Positions 36,165-45,040 of a DNA stretch of 64,000 bases are shown piece after piece (within the stretch, counting starts at the first letter, position 1; each line of letters begins with the position of its first letter). A model generated the notes under the pieces. The model was not told the DNA's origin. It was given only the letters and a program-made list of their open reading frames with translations, and did not search any database. The stretch is from the NCBI GenBank assembly GCA_964491265.1, contig CAZBFP010000009.1, forward strand, positions 1-64,000, in the 5' to 3' direction. This stretch comes from JBBAGC01 sp964491265. Its GTDB lineage: Bacteria > Spirochaetota > UBA4802 > UBA5550. The position numbers and the translations under genes were made by a program.

Positions 36165-36692
36165 TTAGAAGCTGTACGCTATACCAAGGTTAAGCTGCAA
36201 AGCAGTTTCGCCCCTTGCTGCGATATCAAGGAACTTGAATCTTCCTTCAACCATAAGGGTCAGTGGACCGGTAATTTTAAAATCTGATCCAAGAAAAAGG
36301 TCAACGCCCGCATCTGAATCTTCATCATATGTATTATCAGAATCTGTATTATAATAGTTTAATGAAGGACCAAAACCTATAAATGGGGCAATAGATTTTT
36401 TACCCATAAAAAACCAGTACCAGTCCATGTGGATACCCCATACATCTATGGCATCATGATTTTTCCGGTCAAGGGTAAAAAAATCAACACTGGGACGGAA
36501 ATTAAGGTCATTAAAAAGAAATTTACCCATGTCAAAATAGATACCGAAATTAGGTGTATCATCATAATTCTTCAGGTCATCCTTTGGCATTGTATAACCC
36601 CCCTTTATGCCTATTGTAGCTGCACTGGCATTATTATAGGTAAAGGTGAACAAAATTGAGAGTGCTAATACTGTTAAAAGTATTTTTTTCAT
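36165..36692 (-). CDS. small outer-membrane beta-barrel protein
   Basis: A 175-residue protein with signal peptide (cleavage near ASA-AT at about 24/25). The mature part begins TIGIKGGYTMP and ends LNLGIAYSF, with alternating-residue strands and a C-terminal Phe, the classic signal for outer-membrane insertion. It is probably an eight-stranded OmpX/OmpA-like barrel of unknown function. Followed by a strong intrinsic terminator. Similar in type, though not clearly homologous, to the barrel at 62.6 kb. Confidence 0.8.
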   Translation of the reverse strand: MKKILLTVLALSILFTFTYNNASAATIGIKGGYTMPKDDLKNYDDTPNFGIYFDMGKFLFNDLNFRPSVDFFTLDRKNHDAIDVWGIHMDWYWFFMGKKSIAPFIGFGPSLNYYNTDSDNTYDEDSDAGVDLFLGSDFKITGPLTLMVEGRFKFLDIAARGETALQLNLGIAYSF

Positions 36693-36981
36693 CTGAAAAC
36701 TCCTGAACTAAATTTTATTGTAAAATATTTGCCGGATAATAGTGATGCAGATACCAATTTTCCATGGATTATCTAAGCAATTATTTTTATCCTTCAGATT
36801 AATATAGTGTATAAGGAGGGAAATGTCAATTGAAAAGAGTGCAGAATGTTAAGTATAAGTAACAATAAGAGCTTATCTGATTATTAAAAAAAATTAAATG
36901 CGTCTATATTCAATAATGATTTCTAAACTTTTTAGCTCTTTCCGGATTCGTGGGATATAAAGGGAGTACTTCTTTGCTTTT

Positions 36982-37173
36982 CCCCCTGTCCCCCAAAGGG
37001 GCACGAGTTATTTATTATCACTCTGAAAATATAATTGTTACCACTTTGATAACTATTCCCTTTATATTGTTCCGCATATCTTTTGCAAGCTAAACAAAAG
37101 GATGTTTTAATACTTTTGATTCACCAACTTGCTCAAGATTATATTTTACGTGCCCCCTTTGGGGGACAGGGGG
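36982..37173. mobile_element. inverted-repeat element family 4, copy 2
   Basis: About 192 bp with ends CCCCCTGTCCCCCAAAGGGG and CCCCCTTTGGGGGACAGGGG. The interior resembles, in reverse complement, that of the element at 24942-25335 (shared ACGTAAAA and CTTGCAA tracts). The surrounding 36693-37320 gap otherwise holds AT-rich DNA and the upstream region of the barrel gene. Confidence 0.7.
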
Positions 37174-37320
37174 TTGACTTCGGTAGATGCGGTGAACAAA
37201 TAATATTATTACTCTTCCCAAAAATTAAGGAATTATCAAAGAAAAAAATGTGTATATTTGTTTGACATCTATTAAGATAAAAAGCGTAAGTAATTAAGTA
37301 TTAAGCAAACTGAGGCTAAA

Positions 37321-38019
37321 ATGAAAAAAACACTGATCATGATAATATCTGACAATAATCTTGAATTCATAAACCGGGGTATTCTGGAGATAGGGAATAT
37401 TGAAGATGCAGATCTTCTGATTATAGATGAAGCATCTGAATATGATATCCTTGAAGAAATCGCGGAACATAAATCTGTAAAGTGCATCCTCCATACCCAA
37501 CCCCTGGGATACGGCGCATGTATTGTTGAATCGATAAATTATGCTAACAGCTTTGAATACGAATATCTCATTACTGCAGACTGCAGGGCGGAAAAATTCA
37601 GGGATAACATAAGCACAATACAGAATAATCTCAATTACGGCTATGATATTGTAACCTGCAGCAGAATTCTGGAAAATTACAGACATGATTTGATTGAAAA
37701 TAATATTATCGAAATGCTTGATGCAGTGGCTCTATGCCTCAGAGAGAGTACAGGGCTTGATCTGACAGATCCCCTCTCCCCGGACAAGGGGCTGGGATTA
37801 AAAAACATGGAACAGATTTTCCTTACAGAAGAGGGTCAGGGGGCTCTTCTGCAGCTATTTGTTCAGGCAGTTTACTTCGGATACACGGCGTTAGAGATCC
37901 CTGCTGAAGAAGACATGAAAATCGTAAAAAACGATTTTGAAAGTGACGAGCCTCTTGATGAATTTTTATCTGTAATTGAAACAGAAAAATATCTCTACAG
38001 CAAAGGGAGTATTAATTAA
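37321..38019 (+). CDS. GT-A glycosyltransferase-like protein (divergent)
   Basis: A 232-residue protein with an alternating beta/alpha pattern. LLIIDEASEYDILEEIAEHKSVKCILHTQPLGYGACIVESINYANSFEYEYLITADC resembles the nucleotide-sugar-binding half of family 2 glycosyltransferases, with ADC possibly in place of the DxD motif. No membrane segment. The catalytic residues are not convincing, so a degenerate or regulatory relative is possible. Single gene, preceded by the family 4 element and followed by a REP-like repeat. Confidence 0.5.
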   Translation: MKKTLIMIISDNNLEFINRGILEIGNIEDADLLIIDEASEYDILEEIAEHKSVKCILHTQPLGYGACIVESINYANSFEYEYLITADCRAEKFRDNISTIQNNLNYGYDIVTCSRILENYRHDLIENNIIEMLDAVALCLRESTGLDLTDPLSPDKGLGLKNMEQIFLTEEGQGALLQLFVQAVYFGYTALEIPAEEDMKIVKNDFESDEPLDEFLSVIETEKYLYSKGSIN

Positions 38020-38059
38020 ATATTTCAGTTAAGAGATAACGGTAGAATTCTGGAGATAT

Positions 38060-38167
38060 AGTCATTCCCGCGAATGCGGGAATCTCATAAATCGTGATTT
38101 TTTCAGGAAGAATCCAGCAGTGCAGCAATGATGAATGCCTGTGTTATCACTTTAGCCGCAATGACAG
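38060..38167. repeat. GTCATTCC-ended repeat, family 6, copy 2
   Basis: Starts GTCATTCCCGCGAATGCGGG and ends GCCGCAATGACAG; both ends are shared in reverse orientation with 28094-28237. It lies between the glycosyltransferase-like gene and the XPB helicase operon. Confidence 0.65.
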
Positions 38168-38310
38168 ACTTTCTACCTTGAATTCATCTGCAGTAAAGAG
38201 AAGCCACTGTTTTTATGATTGACAGAGCATAAAGGGAACCGGATAAAACATACTGGATATTTATATTTCCGCAACAGGAAAAATTTATTAAATAATCCCA
38301 TGATGAAGGA

Positions 38311-40011
38311 ATGACAAAACCGTTAATTATTCAAAGCGATAACACCCTCCTCCTTGAGGTGGATCACCCCGATTTTGAGTTCACCAGGGACGCCATTTCC
38401 CCCTTTTGTGAACTGGAAAAAAGCCCTGAGCATATACATACTTACAGAATAACACCATTATCTTTATGGAATGCTGCAGCATCAGGCCTGACAAGCGAAA
38501 AGATTCTGCAGGAACTTTCAAATTATAGCCGCTACGAAATTCCCCAGCCGGTTATAACAACAATAAAAGAGCAGATGAAGCGTTACGGGCTGCTGAGCCT
38601 GACAATGGAAAATGATGACCTGGTGCTATGCTCAAAGGATTCAATACTCCTGAATGAAATTACCCATAATAAAAAGCTGCAGAACTATCTTATTGAAAGA
38701 CTCGATGCCTACAGGATCAGGGTAAAAAAAATATACAGGGGCCACATTAAACAGGCCCTGATTAAAATCGGTTTCCCTGTAGAGGATCTGGCAGGCTATG
38801 AAGAGGGGGACCACTGTGATATTACTATCACACCTGCCGGGATTGATGAAACCGGACTTGAGCTGAGGGATTACCAGAACAGCGCAATAAACGCCTTCCA
38901 CAGAGGGGGGGGACCGGAAGGGGGGAGCGGAGTGGTTGTGCTCCCATGCGGTGCAGGTAAAACAATAATCGGCATAGGTGTAATGGATGTGCTGAAAACC
39001 CAGACACTGATCCTGGTGACAAATACAATCGCATTAAGGCAATGGAAGGATGAACTTCTGGCTAAAACAGATATTACCCCCGATATAATCGGCGAATATT
39101 CCGGGGACAAAAAAGAGATCAAGCCTATAACTATAGCAACATACAACATTCTTACTTACAGAAAGAATAAAAAAGAGGAATTTCTCCATTTTGATATTTT
39201 CAACTCAAAAAACTGGGGACTCATTATTTATGATGAGGTTCACCTCCTCCCTGCACCGGTTTTCAGGCTCACTTCAGAAATTCAGTCAAAAAGACGGCTT
39301 GGTTTAACTGCAACATTAATCAGGGAAGACGGGCTGGAAACAGATGTTTTCAGTCTTATAGGCCCCAAAAAATTCGACATGCCCTGGAAAATTCTTGAAA
39401 GGTCGAACTGGATTGCAACAGCCCTCTGCACAGAGATCAGAATAGAACTACCTGAAAATTCAAGGATGGAATATTCATTATCTAAAGACAGGGAAAAGTT
39501 CAGAATATCATCAGAAAACCCGAGAAAGATAGACTTTGTAAAAAGGATTGTAGAGTATCATAAAGGTGCAAATATAATAATTATAGGGCAGTATATTTCA
39601 CAGCTTGAAGAGTTTGCCAGGGTCTTTAAGTTCCCCATTATTACAGGGAGCACACCCCTTGCAGAGAGGGAGGATCTCTATAAAAAATTCAGGGCTGGTA
39701 TTATTAAATGTCTTATTGTATCAAAAGTGGCAAATTTTTCAATTGATCTCCCTGATGCTAATGTTGCCATACAGATATCAGGGACCTTCGGATCAAGACA
39801 GGAGGAGGCGCAGCGACTGGGCAGAGTTCTCCGTCCGAAAAGAGACGAGAATATCGCCTATTTCTACACTGTAATCACCTCCAATTCTGTAGAAGAAAGA
39901 TTTGCTCACAACAGACAGCTCTTCCTCACAGAACAGGGTTATACCTATACTATACTTAATGAAGAGATGTTCAACTCAATTTTCGGAGAATCTTTGGATG
40001 AGAATATTTAG
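38311..40011 (+). CDS. XPB-type DNA helicase
   Basis: A 566-residue superfamily 2 helicase. The N-terminal domain (1-180) matches the bacterial XPB damage-recognition-like region. Walker A is LPCGAGKTII (211-220), the DEVH box is at 308-311, the XPB-specific RED motif at 338-340 (TATLIREDG), and motif VI is AQRLGRVLRPK. Bacterial XPB is a 3'-5' helicase thought to act in nucleotide excision repair or transcription-coupled repair. AAGGA precedes the ATG. The 3' end overlaps the next gene by 14 bp, giving an operon with the DUF4015, STAS and FGGY genes. Confidence 0.93.
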   Translation: MTKPLIIQSDNTLLLEVDHPDFEFTRDAISPFCELEKSPEHIHTYRITPLSLWNAAASGLTSEKILQELSNYSRYEIPQPVITTIKEQMKRYGLLSLTMENDDLVLCSKDSILLNEITHNKKLQNYLIERLDAYRIRVKKIYRGHIKQALIKIGFPVEDLAGYEEGDHCDITITPAGIDETGLELRDYQNSAINAFHRGGGPEGGSGVVVLPCGAGKTIIGIGVMDVLKTQTLILVTNTIALRQWKDELLAKTDITPDIIGEYSGDKKEIKPITIATYNILTYRKNKKEEFLHFDIFNSKNWGLIIYDEVHLLPAPVFRLTSEIQSKRRLGLTATLIREDGLETDVFSLIGPKKFDMPWKILERSNWIATALCTEIRIELPENSRMEYSLSKDREKFRISSENPRKIDFVKRIVEYHKGANIIIIGQYISQLEEFARVFKFPIITGSTPLAEREDLYKKFRAGIIKCLIVSKVANFSIDLPDANVAIQISGTFGSRQEEAQRLGRVLRPKRDENIAYFYTVITSNSVEERFAHNRQLFLTEQGYTYTILNEEMFNSIFGESLDENI

Positions 40012-41959
40012 CATAAAAAACATAATAAAAGCAGTACTTGCAGCAGGAATAATTTTAACCCTTTTTATCTACTGTGCCTCTTCAGCAGATTTAAAAATTT
40101 ATCTGGTTACAGAAGAGAGGGGAATTATTTTATCAGAAAACAGCGGAAGAAGCTGGAGCTCCTTTAACAAAGGTCTCCCGGATAAGGTTGAACCTTTGCG
40201 ATTATACCGGGCTGGTAATTACCTTTATCTTACAACCTGGTCATCAGGTCTTTACAGAAGTGAAGAGGCCTCCCCGAACTGGGTTAACATAAGTTCACCC
40301 GATTTCAAAACAAGAAGCATTTACTTTGATGATGCTGAATACAGAAAAATTTCAGCATTTAACTTTGACCCTGAAAACCCGGACTCACTTGTAATAGCGA
40401 CCAAGCATACAATATACAGATCAGAGAACAGAGGGGACACATGGATAAAACTCCCCAGGACCGGGCTTCATGAAAGAAATTATATAACAGCCCTGTCTGT
40501 AACAGGGAAACGAATTTACGCTGGAACATCCTTTAACGGCATATATGAATTTAACGGCTCCAGATTTACTCATGCGGGAAAGAACCTTCCAGGTGAACCA
40601 TATTCCGGAACCCTCACATTTACTGAGCAGGTAACCTCATTATTCTCTGATAAAAAGATGGTAATGGCCGGATTCTTTTTCGGTTCAGGTATTTATTCTA
40701 AAAATCATAATGCAAAAACATTCCAGTACACTGCCGGGAGTGAAGATAAGGTTAAACACTTTTCTGTGGATGATATTTCAATAATTAATGGAAAGGTCTG
40801 CTATACATCAGGTGGAGAATTTTTCATGTCTGATGAAAATAAAAAACCTCTCCCTCTTGATAATATCAATTCTGTAATAAAAAATGCATCTGAAAGATAC
40901 AGAATAATCTCTGCCACGGTTACTTCCAAAAGCGGTGCCTACCCTGCTCTCTCCGCAGTTCCGGAAAGGACTGACAGCAGTAAACGATCTGAGACTACAG
41001 GAGGGAAAAATTCAATTTACCTGAGCGTTTCTGCTGTAAGGAGTAACCTGAACAGATACATAAAAATTGCAAATGAAACCGAAATAAACGCCTTTGTTAT
41101 AGACATGAAGGATGATTTCGGAAATATTTATTTCCCTTCAAAACTGAAAACCGTAACAGAAATCAGATCACAGAGAAATCCGGTTAACGTAAAACATATC
41201 CTGAAAACAATGAAAGAGAACAATATCTATTCCATAGCACGTATTGTAGTTTTTAAAGATAACAAAATGTATCAGGGATATAACAGCAGGTATGCCATAA
41301 AAAACCGCAAAACAGGTAAGCCATGGAAAGGTACAGAGCATGAATACTGGGTGGATCCCCATTCTGAATTTGTTCACGATTACAACATCGGGCTTGCAAA
41401 GGAGCTTGCTGAAATGGGATTTGATGAAATCCAGTTCGATTATATCAGGTTCCCCTCTGACGGGCCAATACACCTGTGCAATTATACACACAGAAAAGAT
41501 AATGATACCTATAAATCTGAAATTATGGTTGATTTTTTAAAGAAAGCGAAAAAAAATCTAAATGTACCTGTTTCTGTTGATATATACGGATTCAACTCAT
41601 GGTATCATTTCGGAAACTGGATAGGCCAGGATATGGAGGCTTTATCAAGGGTTGTTGATGTAATAAGCCCAATGGTATATCCGTCACATTTCGGAAGAAG
41701 CTTCTATATGAAGGGAGACAGGGCCGGGAGATCATACAGGATTGTATATGACGGCGGTAAACGGGCAATGAAGCTCATTGATCATTCAGTCCATATACGC
41801 CCTTATCTTCAGGCATTTAATCTCCTCTCCCCCACATGGGGTCCGGGGTATATTAACAACCAGATTAATGCGGCAAAAGAGAGCGGTCTCAATGGCTACA
41901 CACTCTGGAATGCCAGGGGGGATTATGATACACCCTTCCAGGCTCTGAAAAATAAATGA
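39998..41959 (+). CDS. exported DUF4015-family TIM-barrel glycosidase-like protein
   Basis: About 653 residues from the chosen start (ATG at 39998, codon 33 of the longest frame). It begins with a signal peptide or anchor (IIKAVLAAGIILTLFIYC); the C that follows is lipobox-like but poor. Residues about 30-290 look like a beta-propeller with Asp-box-like repeats (SENSGRSW, SENRGDTW). The C-terminal about 320 residues match DUF4015: AFVIDMKDDFGNIYF, YWVDPHS, GFDEIQFDYIRFPSDG, VSVDIYGFNSW, VISPMVYPSHF. That family is predicted to act on carbohydrates, with the Asp and Glu of FDEIQFDY and the SMVYPS-type loop in the active site. Likely a cell-envelope or surface-polysaccharide enzyme. Confidence 0.82.
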   Translation: MRIFSIKNIIKAVLAAGIILTLFIYCASSADLKIYLVTEERGIILSENSGRSWSSFNKGLPDKVEPLRLYRAGNYLYLTTWSSGLYRSEEASPNWVNISSPDFKTRSIYFDDAEYRKISAFNFDPENPDSLVIATKHTIYRSENRGDTWIKLPRTGLHERNYITALSVTGKRIYAGTSFNGIYEFNGSRFTHAGKNLPGEPYSGTLTFTEQVTSLFSDKKMVMAGFFFGSGIYSKNHNAKTFQYTAGSEDKVKHFSVDDISIINGKVCYTSGGEFFMSDENKKPLPLDNINSVIKNASERYRIISATVTSKSGAYPALSAVPERTDSSKRSETTGGKNSIYLSVSAVRSNLNRYIKIANETEINAFVIDMKDDFGNIYFPSKLKTVTEIRSQRNPVNVKHILKTMKENNIYSIARIVVFKDNKMYQGYNSRYAIKNRKTGKPWKGTEHEYWVDPHSEFVHDYNIGLAKELAEMGFDEIQFDYIRFPSDGPIHLCNYTHRKDNDTYKSEIMVDFLKKAKKNLNVPVSVDIYGFNSWYHFGNWIGQDMEALSRVVDVISPMVYPSHFGRSFYMKGDRAGRSYRIVYDGGKRAMKLIDHSVHIRPYLQAFNLLSPTWGPGYINNQINAAKESGLNGYTLWNARGDYDTPFQALKNK

Positions 41960-41963
41960 GGAT

Positions 41964-42320
41964 ATGATGAAGTGCTTTGACATTAAATGGGATAATAGCA
42001 AAGAGTGCCCAGTAATACTTTTAGAAGGTGATATCACAGGTGACTCCAGTGATAAAATCCAGCAAGCATACGACAGGATAAAATCTGAAAAACATACTGA
42101 AACACTTATTTTTGATTTCACTAATTCGCAATATATAAACTCATCAGGAATATCTATCTTTATTCAGATGCTTCAGGAATACCAGGAACATAACGGCCGT
42201 TTCATTTTCACAGGACTCAACGAGCATATGAGCAAGGTTCTTGATATTGTAGGGATAACTGAATATATCACAATCTGTGATTCAATTAATTCAGCATTTA
42301 GTCTGAGTAAAAATAAATAA
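41964..42320 (+). CDS. STAS-domain anti-sigma factor antagonist
   Basis: A 118-residue single STAS domain of the SpoIIAA/RsbV kind. The phosphorylatable serine is probably S60 in the INSSGISIF loop. Such proteins switch partner binding by serine phosphorylation, and PP2C phosphatases (one at 32.9 kb) reverse it. The gene starts 4 bp after the DUF4015 gene with GAGGAT upstream and is followed by the FGGY kinase after 12 bp, so it is expressed with them. Its kinase and sigma factor are not here. Confidence 0.92.
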   Translation: MMKCFDIKWDNSKECPVILLEGDITGDSSDKIQQAYDRIKSEKHTETLIFDFTNSQYINSSGISIFIQMLQEYQEHNGRFIFTGLNEHMSKVLDIVGITEYITICDSINSAFSLSKNK

Positions 42321-42332
42321 TGGAGTATATAT

Positions 42333-43916
42333 ATGCCCCGAAAAAGTAAATCCCCTGAAGAATGTATACTCTCAATTGATGCGGGAACTCAGTCTATACG
42401 CGCAGCTATAATTGATCTACATGGAGACATCATAGAAATTGTGAAAACAGAGATAGATCCATATTATTCATCTAATCCGGGATGGGCTGAACAGGATCCG
42501 GAATACTTCTGGAAAAACCTGAAAATCACCCTGAAGAAACTGATGCAGAACAGAAATGTAAAGAAGGAATCAATTAAAGGGGTAACTATAACCACACAGC
42601 GGAACACAATGATTAATCTCGATAAAGAGGGGAACCCATTGAGGCCCGCAGTTATATGGCTGGACAGGAGAAAGGCTAAAAAAGAAGCCTGGCCCCCTAT
42701 CCATATCAAGGGTGCACTTAAAGCATTAAATCTCTATGATTCAGCCATATATGCTGTTATGGAATGTGAAGCAAACTGGATAAAGCAGAATCAGCCGGAA
42801 ATCTGGGAGAGAACACACAAATATATATTTCTATCAGGTTTTCTAACATACAAACTTACAGGTGAATTTACAGATTCTACAGGGAACCAGGTAGGGTATG
42901 TACCATTTGATTTTAAAAAGCAGGAATGGGCAGGGAAAAATGATTTAAAATGGTCAATGTTTCATATAGAGAAGGAAAAACTCCCTGACCTGATAAAGCC
43001 TTCAGGTATACTCGGTTATATCACATCAAAGGTCTCTAAAGAAACAGGCGTACCTGCAGGGCTCCCTTTAATAGCAGCTGCTGCTGATAAGGCATGTGAG
43101 GTTCTGGGATCCGGCTGCACATCTCCCGATATCGCATGTCTCAGCTTTGGTACAACAGCAACAATCGAAACTACAGGTTCTAAATATACGGAAATTATCC
43201 CCTTTATGCCGCCATACCCCAGTGCAATACCGGGATTCTACAATACAGAGGTAATGATATACAGGGGCTACTGGATGGTCAGCTGGTTTAAAAATGAATT
43301 CGGCCATAGCGAAGTTGAACTGGCAAAGAAAAGAAAAGTAGCACCGGAGATAATTCTGGATGAAATGGCCGGTAAAATCCCGGCTGGTTCAATGGGGCTC
43401 ATGCTTCAGCCATTCTGGTCCCCTGGTGTTAAAATACCGGGCCCTGAAGCAAAGGGTTCAATTATCGGATTTGGAGATGTACACACAAGGGCTCATGTAT
43501 ACAGGGCAATACTGGAAGGGCTCTCCTATGCCCTCAGAGAAGGGGCGGAAAGAACTGAGAAGAAGAACAAAGTGAAGATTGAAAAGCTCCGGGTATCAGG
43601 GGGGGGATCTCAAAGCAGGACCGCTATGCAGCTCACTGCTGATATTTTCAACAAAGCTGCAGAAAAGCCCCATACCTATGAAACCTCTGCCCTGGGTGCG
43701 GCAATAGATGCTGCTGTGGGATTAAAACTTTACAAGGATTTTGACAGTGCGGTAAAGGGAATGACCAGGGTTGGTGAAGTTTTTGAACCGTCGAAAGAAA
43801 ACAGCAGAATTTATAATGATCTTTATGAAGGGGTATACATGCAGATGTATAAAAAAATGAAACCTCTATATGAAAATATCAGAAAAGCGACCAAATATCC
43901 TCCAATGATAGAATAA
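42333..43916 (+). CDS. FGGY-family carbohydrate kinase
   Basis: A 527-residue sugar kinase of the glycerol/xylulose/gluconate type. The N-terminal domain has ILSIDAGTQSIRAAIID (phosphate 1 motif) and TTQRNTMINLD; the C-terminal domain has RVSGGGSQSRTAMQLTADIF (adenosine motif) and TSALGAAIDAAVG. The substrate is uncertain: it is not a close match to classical GlpK or XylB. Last gene of the XPB-DUF4015-STAS operon, ending before a strong hairpin. Confidence 0.9.
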   Translation: MPRKSKSPEECILSIDAGTQSIRAAIIDLHGDIIEIVKTEIDPYYSSNPGWAEQDPEYFWKNLKITLKKLMQNRNVKKESIKGVTITTQRNTMINLDKEGNPLRPAVIWLDRRKAKKEAWPPIHIKGALKALNLYDSAIYAVMECEANWIKQNQPEIWERTHKYIFLSGFLTYKLTGEFTDSTGNQVGYVPFDFKKQEWAGKNDLKWSMFHIEKEKLPDLIKPSGILGYITSKVSKETGVPAGLPLIAAAADKACEVLGSGCTSPDIACLSFGTTATIETTGSKYTEIIPFMPPYPSAIPGFYNTEVMIYRGYWMVSWFKNEFGHSEVELAKKRKVAPEIILDEMAGKIPAGSMGLMLQPFWSPGVKIPGPEAKGSIIGFGDVHTRAHVYRAILEGLSYALREGAERTEKKNKVKIEKLRVSGGGSQSRTAMQLTADIFNKAAEKPHTYETSALGAAIDAAVGLKLYKDFDSAVKGMTRVGEVFEPSKENSRIYNDLYEGVYMQMYKKMKPLYENIRKATKYPPMIE

Positions 43917-43926
43917 AAAAATAAAT

Positions 43927-43961
43927 AAAGGGGCTCACATTATTTCATGTAAGCCCCTTTT
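43927..43961. terminator. bidirectional intrinsic terminator
   Basis: AAAGGGGCTCACAT and ATGTAAGCCCCTTT form a stem with one G-T wobble, with A-runs and T-runs on both sides. It serves the convergent FGGY kinase and XRE genes. Confidence 0.88.
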
Positions 43962-43962
43962 A

Positions 43963-43995
43963 TATACTATACTATACTATACTATACTATACTAT
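43963..43995. repeat. TATAC pentanucleotide tandem repeat
   Basis: About six and a half copies of TATAC. The repeat runs into the 3' end of the XRE regulator gene, whose stop codon (TAG, 43987-43989 complement) lies in it. Slippage would alter the C-terminus. Confidence 0.85.
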
Positions 43996-44415
43996 TTTAT
44001 TTATCATTTTGATTACTACTTCAATATCTTCAGGGTTCGCTTTATCAAGAAGCTTTCTGAATTCTACAAGCTCTTTGCCGTAATTCTTTTCATCAGCTGA
44101 AACAAATTTATCGCCAACACCGTAGAGAAGCCAGTCCAGCGAAATTTTATGTCTTATTGAAATACTTCTAATAAACTTAAATGAGGGATTCTGCGAACCG
44201 CATTCAACCTTTGCAACATAACGCCTGTCTATGCCCGCTGATTCACCAAACTCTCTCTGAGTAATTTTAAGCTCCTTTCTCACTTCTTTGATACGGAACC
44301 TGATCTGTTTGAAAAATTCTGCCTCCATTTCATCACTGAGTACGTCATTTGAAAAAAATGGATGATCCTTGTATCTTTCACGATACTTGCTTTCATTACC
44401 AATTGTTGTATTCAT
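43987..44415 (-). CDS. XRE-family helix-turn-helix transcriptional regulator
   Basis: A 142-residue protein from the chosen ATG at 44415, which has GAGGGAAT just upstream; the longer frame reaches 44487. The HTH lies at about 40-95 (RIKEVRKELKITQREFGESAGIDRRYVAKVECGSQNPS), with the Cro/C1-type recognition helix. A short helical tail follows. Regulated genes are unknown; moeA lies 630 bp downstream in the opposite direction. Codons at the 3' end are drawn from the TATAC tandem repeat, so its C-terminus (INKIV) may vary between strains. Confidence 0.88.
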   Translation of the reverse strand: MNTTIGNESKYRERYKDHPFFSNDVLSDEMEAEFFKQIRFRIKEVRKELKITQREFGESAGIDRRYVAKVECGSQNPSFKFIRSISIRHKISLDWLLYGVGDKFVSADEKNYGKELVEFRKLLDKANPEDIEVVIKMINKIV

Positions 44416-44856
44416 ATTCCCTCTATCTTTGTTTATATTTTTGCACAAAGTATTATAGTCTCTATTTTTCCCGGGGGGAAATACCATTTTAAGACTATAT
44501 CTATTGTTTATACGCTAAAAATAATTAACTCTGTAACTCCCAAATCTTACTGCACTTAGCAAGATTATTTATATTTAAAATCTTCAATAAATTTGAGACT
44601 TTAATAGTGTCTTTGTTACAGAAAAAGCCTAAAATGTCTACTTTAAAATGATTTCTAATAAAAAAAAATCGAAACTTATTTAAAAGTGGGGGGCAGATTC
44701 GTCTCAGCTCTCCAGATTCGCGCTAATACAAATTCTACAATCCATTATTGAAAACTTAAAAAATGTCCGGTATGGTACAATAACAGGAGAGAACTTAAGA
44801 GAATTGATTGAATAAAATATACTTTACATCATTTAAACAATAAATGAACTTAAATT

Positions 44857-44977
44857 CAGTAATTATTCCTAAAAATATTTTTTAGTACAATAATGATGTT
44901 TTCCATATCCCCGCCGCCTTCGGCGGCGGGGATATTAGAGCATTTTATTTCAAATATAAGTTAAGGAATTAACACTG
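44857..44977 (-). mobile_element. MITE family 1, copy H
   Basis: 121 bp, CAGTAATTATTCC...GGAATTAACACTG, with a perfect 9-bp direct repeat ACTTAAATT at 44848-44856 and 44978-44986. In the rest of the 44488-45040 gap nothing else is recognisable. Confidence 0.92.
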
Positions 44978-45040
44978 ACTTAAATTATAAAAGAATGAAT
45001 CAGCAGCAATAAACAATGTCTAATAATAGAGCAGGTAAAT

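Noticed and set aside
37262..37290. TTGACA before the glycosyltransferase-like gene as a promoter
   Set aside because: No acceptable -10 box at 16-18 bp; the match to -35 alone is not enough.
43963..43995. TATAC repeats as a CRISPR or attachment site
   Set aside because: Five-base unit without spacers; a simple microsatellite.
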